Source of the DNA: CAZQQN01 sp964549595
GTDB lineage: Bacteria > Bacteroidota > Bacteroidia > CAILMK01 > CAYYUA01
NCBI GenBank assembly: GCA_964549595.1
Contig: CAZJWK010000032.1
Span: 1 to 23,851 of the forward strand
DNA: 23,851 nt
Direction of reading: 5' to 3'
Numbering within the stretch: the first letter of the stretch is position 1; the number at the start of each line of letters is the position of its first letter. This document shows positions 21,003 to 23,851 of this stretch, piece by piece. A program made the position numbers and the translations under genes. Under the pieces are notes generated by a model. The model was not told the DNA's origin. It searched no databases and worked only from the letters and a program-made list of their open reading frames with translations.

Positions 21003-23465
21003 TTAAGAGCGTTTGAATAGCCGCTTAAAAAAGGAAGGTTTGGCCTTTTTATCCTCTTCATAATAACCATATCCGTATCCGTAGCCGTAACCGTAGCCAT
21101 ATCCGTAACCATAGCCATAGCCATAGCCGTAGCCATAGCGGGATTTTTCTACTTTCAGGTCATTAAGCAAGAGGTAAATGTTTTTAAATTGCTTGTTATC
21201 CCTGAGTTCATTAACAGATTGTATATAATCCAGTTTACTATAATCCTGCCGGGTTATAAAAATATTGAGGTCTGAATAACCCATGAGGATAGAAGCATCC
21301 GTTACTAAACCAAAAGGTGGGGAGTCCAGCACAATGTAATCAAATTGTTCCTTTAACTTATCTAATAATTCCGGCATTTTTTCATTAAGGATAAGTTCGG
21401 AAGGGTTGGGTGGGGGCGGACCGGCAGCAATAAAACGCATGTTTTCTATGCCGGTTTCTCTGATAATGTCGTCAGTTTCTACATTGCCGATCAAATAATT
21501 ACTTACGCCGGTTTCATTATCCAGGTTAAACTCAAGGTGAACTTTGGGCTTCCTGAGATCCAGCCCAATGATGACAACTTTTTTACCGGCATAAGCCAAA
21601 ACAGAAGCCAGGTTGATCGAACAAAAGGTTTTGCCTTCCCCTCCTACTACCGAGCTGAGCAAGAGAACCTTATTTTCCTTAGAACGATCCCCCAAATATT
21701 GAAGATTGGTCCTGATACTTCTGAAACCCTCTGAAATTAGGGATTTTGGGTGATTAGACACCACCAGGCTTGTTTTTTTATTATTGTGCCCTACCACACC
21801 TATGATAGGTATTTCCGTCATCTTTTCCAGGTGTACTCTGTCTTTAATGGTATCATCGAAATAATATTGCAAAAACACAATTAATGAAGGAATGGCCAAA
21901 CCAATAAAAAGCGCTATTAAATAATTCCTTCTTTCATTGGGGCTAATAGGATCGGAGGCAGACGCCTTTTCAAGAACCGTACTGTTGGAAACCGTAGCGG
22001 CTTTGGCTATTTCTGCTTCTGATTTCTTTTGGAGCAGGTAAAGGTACATTTCTTCTCTTACCGAAAAGCGCCGTTTCAGGTTGAGCAATTGGATTTTCTT
22101 TTTAGGGAGGGTAAGCATTTTACCTTCTACTTCCTGAAGACGATTTTTATATTCATCCAACTTCAACTCAAGCCCTTTTTTTACAGAAGCAATGGTGTTG
22201 ATAAGGGTTTCTTTGGTGGCGTTGATTTTGGCATTCAGCTCATTCATGGTGGGACTTCCTTTATAAGCGAAGTTGTCAGCAGCCTGCTTCTCAGTAATTA
22301 ATTTGGTCCATTCGTTTAAAAGGCCACTCAATTGACCAGACCCGGCACCCAATACAGCCGGTGAATAATTTTTTACATCTTTATTTTTTTTGATTTGCGT
22401 TTTTAAGTGGTCGAGGCTTCGAATTTTAAGCTTGATTTTTTCAATTTCAGATTGGATTTGAGTCAGCCTATTGAAAAAGAATCCGCCACCACTCCCTCCT
22501 GAACCAGAACTTCCTGATCCCCCTCCTGATCCTGAACTCAAGTTCAATGAGGCATTACGAGCCTGAAAATCCTTAAGGGAATCCTCTGCCTGAGATAAAG
22601 ATTTAGACATCGTTGCAATTTGTCTATCAATAAATTTTATAGTGTTGGAGGCTACTTTGCTTTTCTGCTCAATTTCATTACTTATGTAGACTTCCATCAG
22701 GGTATTAATAAAGTCTTGAGCCCTCTTTTTAACGGGGCTATTTAGAGAAATCGATAAAATGGTAGTGCGTTCTCCGACTTTACCAACACTTAAACGGGAT
22801 TTAAAATTATTAATCAGGTTTTCTTTCTTATTAAAATGAAAATTAAAATTTCTTTGTACAATGCCATCTACATTATTGAAGGGGAAATGCTCTTTATGTC
22901 GGAGGACTTTAAATTTTAAATCTTTATTTTCAAAAGTTTCGCCGAATTTGAGCTTCTTGTCAAAATTTAATCCAGGGTTCTTATCACTGGTTAAGTATAC
23001 GGATACGCGATTTTTGTTTAAAACCCTTAAATTAATTTTTGTTTCATAAAGGCTTTCATTCTTCACTTCCCCAATCACCTTGAATGGGCAACTTTTGTAT
23101 AATACACTGCTTCTGATTTGGCCTTCCTTTTCGTAAGTAACGGGTAAGTTTAATTTATTGACCGCCTTTTTCACATATTTTGTAGATTTTAGAAAATGGG
23201 TTTCATTCTCCACATTGGGTTTTTGATTGAGCAAAGGCAAATCCTTAAGAAGCTTATCAGGGGTGGCGGATGTTTTTGATTCTTCCCCAATGAGTAGCTG
23301 ACCACTTGCGGAATAGATCCTTTCCGCATAACGGTTTACCATAAAGCTTACAAACAAAGCCGCCGCAATAAAGAAGATAAAAAGGAGTATATTCTTCTGG
23401 ATTAGTTTTAAGAGGAAGAATATGTTAATCTGTTGATCTTCGTTTTGATTAGATTGTTCCGCCAT
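21003..23465 (-). CDS. Wzc-type polysaccharide co-polymerase / BY-kinase with a Tyr-Gly repeat tail
   Basis: This 820-residue inner-membrane protein combines a Wzz chain-length domain with a bacterial tyrosine kinase, which controls export of capsule or exopolysaccharide. TM1 is at about 28-48. A large periplasmic part follows with coiled coils (about 270-305 and 335-480), split by a Gly/Ser linker at 310-328. A Pro-containing stretch (DPISPNERR) precedes TM2 at about 514-536. The cytoplasmic kinase has the ExxRxxR oligomerisation motif (Glu579, Arg582, Arg585), a Walker A loop GGEGKT with Lys612, Walker A' around Asp636 (GLDLRKP) and Walker B around Asp714 (IVLDSPP). The C-terminal tyrosine cluster, the autophosphorylation site in this family, is an alternating Tyr-Gly tract at 777-802 with a basic end KKAKPSFFKRLFKRS. 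It lies 26 bases after the Wza-type gene. Confidence 0.94.
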   Translation of the reverse strand: MAEQSNQNEDQQINIFFLLKLIQKNILLFIFFIAAALFVSFMVNRYAERIYSASGQLLIGEESKTSATPDKLLKDLPLLNQKPNVENETHFLKSTKYVKKAVNKLNLPVTYEKEGQIRSSVLYKSCPFKVIGEVKNESLYETKINLRVLNKNRVSVYLTSDKNPGLNFDKKLKFGETFENKDLKFKVLRHKEHFPFNNVDGIVQRNFNFHFNKKENLINNFKSRLSVGKVGERTTILSISLNSPVKKRAQDFINTLMEVYISNEIEQKSKVASNTIKFIDRQIATMSKSLSQAEDSLKDFQARNASLNLSSGSGGGSGSSGSGGSGGGFFFNRLTQIQSEIEKIKLKIRSLDHLKTQIKKNKDVKNYSPAVLGAGSGQLSGLLNEWTKLITEKQAADNFAYKGSPTMNELNAKINATKETLINTIASVKKGLELKLDEYKNRLQEVEGKMLTLPKKKIQLLNLKRRFSVREEMYLYLLQKKSEAEIAKAATVSNSTVLEKASASDPISPNERRNYLIALFIGLAIPSLIVFLQYYFDDTIKDRVHLEKMTEIPIIGVVGHNNKKTSLVVSNHPKSLISEGFRSIRTNLQYLGDRSKENKVLLLSSVVGGEGKTFCSINLASVLAYAGKKVVIIGLDLRKPKVHLEFNLDNETGVSNYLIGNVETDDIIRETGIENMRFIAAGPPPPNPSELILNEKMPELLDKLKEQFDYIVLDSPPFGLVTDASILMGYSDLNIFITRQDYSKLDYIQSVNELRDNKQFKNIYLLLNDLKVEKSRYGYGYGYGYGYGYGYGYGYGYGYGYYEEDKKAKPSFFKRLFKRS
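21060..21137 (-). repeat. (Tyr-Gly)x12-Tyr-Tyr coding repeat at the kinase C terminus
   Basis: Twenty-six consecutive codons encode twelve Tyr-Gly dipeptides followed by Tyr-Tyr, giving 14 tyrosines. At the DNA level it is a degenerate 6-base repeat. The Tyr codons mix TAT and TAC, and the Gly codons mix GGC, GGT and GGA, so the DNA is not a pure microsatellite while the protein repeat is perfect. Confidence 0.97.
22482..22538 (-). repeat. 19-codon Gly/Ser low-complexity linker within the kinase periplasmic region
   Basis: Residues 310-328 of the Wzc-type protein consist only of Gly and Ser (11 Gly, 8 Ser), followed by FFFNRL and the next coiled coil. The codons vary (TCA, AGT, TCT; GGA, GGG, GGT, GGC). 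It sits between two heptad-like helices, where a turn of a helical hairpin would be expected. Confidence 0.93.
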
Positions 23466-23491
23466 TTCTTAAACGGTTAAAATAAACCTTT

Positions 23492-23851
23492 TTAAAATTG
23501 CTGAGAAGAAAGGAATATAAAGAGAAAACTCAAGGTGGTATTTAAAATCCCGACAATGGCATTAACTGTGTTAATGTTAGCAAGAATGGTTTTTCGCCTG
23601 AGTGGTTCCACATAAATGATGTCGTAAGGCTGAAGGTAATAACCCGGCGAATTCATGGACTTTACGGTGGTTAAATCTAACTTGTGAACGATGGGATTTT
23701 CAGGCGTTCCCCTAAATACCTTTACATTGGTTTTTCTGCCGAATTGCCCTGTTCCACCTGCTAAGCTCAGGGCTTGCATAACAGTGGCAGTTTCATTGTT
23801 AATGGTGATTAAACCCGGGCTTTTTACTTCCCCCAACACAAAAATTTTGTA
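23492..23851 (-). CDS. Wza-type polysaccharide export protein, C-terminal part
   Basis: The frame is open to the right edge (5' end missing) and encodes 119 residues plus a stop. It begins in YKIFVLGEVKSPGLITI, the start of a SLBB (soluble-ligand-binding beta-grasp) repeat typical of Wza/GumB export channels. The blocks ATVMQALSLAGG and PGYYLQPYDIIYVEPLR follow. It ends in a hydrophobic helix (about the last 30 residues, NAIVGILNTTLSFLFIFL), which in Bacteroidetes homologues likely serves as the outer-membrane-crossing or anchoring segment. A GTG inside the frame (23839) is not the true start, because the SLBB motif continues upstream of it. It is co-directional with the Wzc-type kinase 26 bases downstream and should form the export channel that the kinase contacts. 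Confidence 0.9.
   Translation of the reverse strand, partial: YKIFVLGEVKSPGLITINNETATVMQALSLAGGTGQFGRKTNVKVFRGTPENPIVHKLDLTTVKSMNSPGYYLQPYDIIYVEPLRRKTILANINTVNAIVGILNTTLSFLFIFLSSQQF

Noticed and set aside
21060..21137. Treating the Tyr-Gly tract as an assembly artefact or slippage microsatellite.
   Set aside because: The codons are mixed at third positions and the frame continues into a sensible charged tail and stop, so the tract looks genuine.

Overview
This window looks like a chromosomal segment from a member of the Bacteroidetes (Bacteroidota). The signs are two secreted metalloproteases ending in type IX secretion (T9SS) C-terminal sorting domains, promoter elements matching the Bacteroidetes pattern TTTG / TAnnTTTG, a lipid A gene (lpxB) that marks a Gram-negative cell, and almost no Shine-Dalgarno sequences. 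No insertion sequence, phage gene, CRISPR array or clear foreign island is visible. Most of the window is ordinary chromosome.

Left part (1-2070), minus strand: the first 26 codons of a tetrapyrrole-methylase-family methyltransferase run off the left edge, followed by a CNNM/CorC-type membrane protein with paired CBS domains and a tRNA-Leu(CAG). The tRNA has a near-consensus promoter whose expected start site almost coincides with the mature 5' end. Middle part (2071-11811), plus strand: a dicarboxylate/amino-acid:cation symporter, a short-chain dehydrogenase, two tandem paralogous M43 (pappalysin/cytophagalysin) proteases with T9SS tails, DNA topoisomerase I (topA) with a probable terminator, and a SirB1/transglutaminase-like protein.

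Right part (11822-23851), all minus strand. In order of transcription it begins at the right edge with the 3' end of a Wza-type polysaccharide export gene and a Wzc-type BY-kinase/chain-length regulator. Next comes a four-gene efflux set, tetR - outer-membrane factor - membrane-fusion lipoprotein - RND pump, preceded by two inverted repeats that could be TetR operators. It ends with surE, a small three-helix membrane protein and lpxB, which are tightly packed. lpxB contains a 10-N assembly gap that is probably about 18 bases shorter than the real sequence.

The least ordinary feature is the Wzc-type kinase. Its tyrosine tail is an uninterrupted (Tyr-Gly)x12-Tyr-Tyr tract followed by a basic tail, and its periplasmic coiled-coil region carries a 19-residue pure Gly/Ser linker. 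Other points worth a look are the paired M43 proteases with a matching candidate cysteine switch, the altered proton-relay residues of the RND pump, and the operator-like repeats upstream of tetR. I do not see a clearly new multi-gene system.
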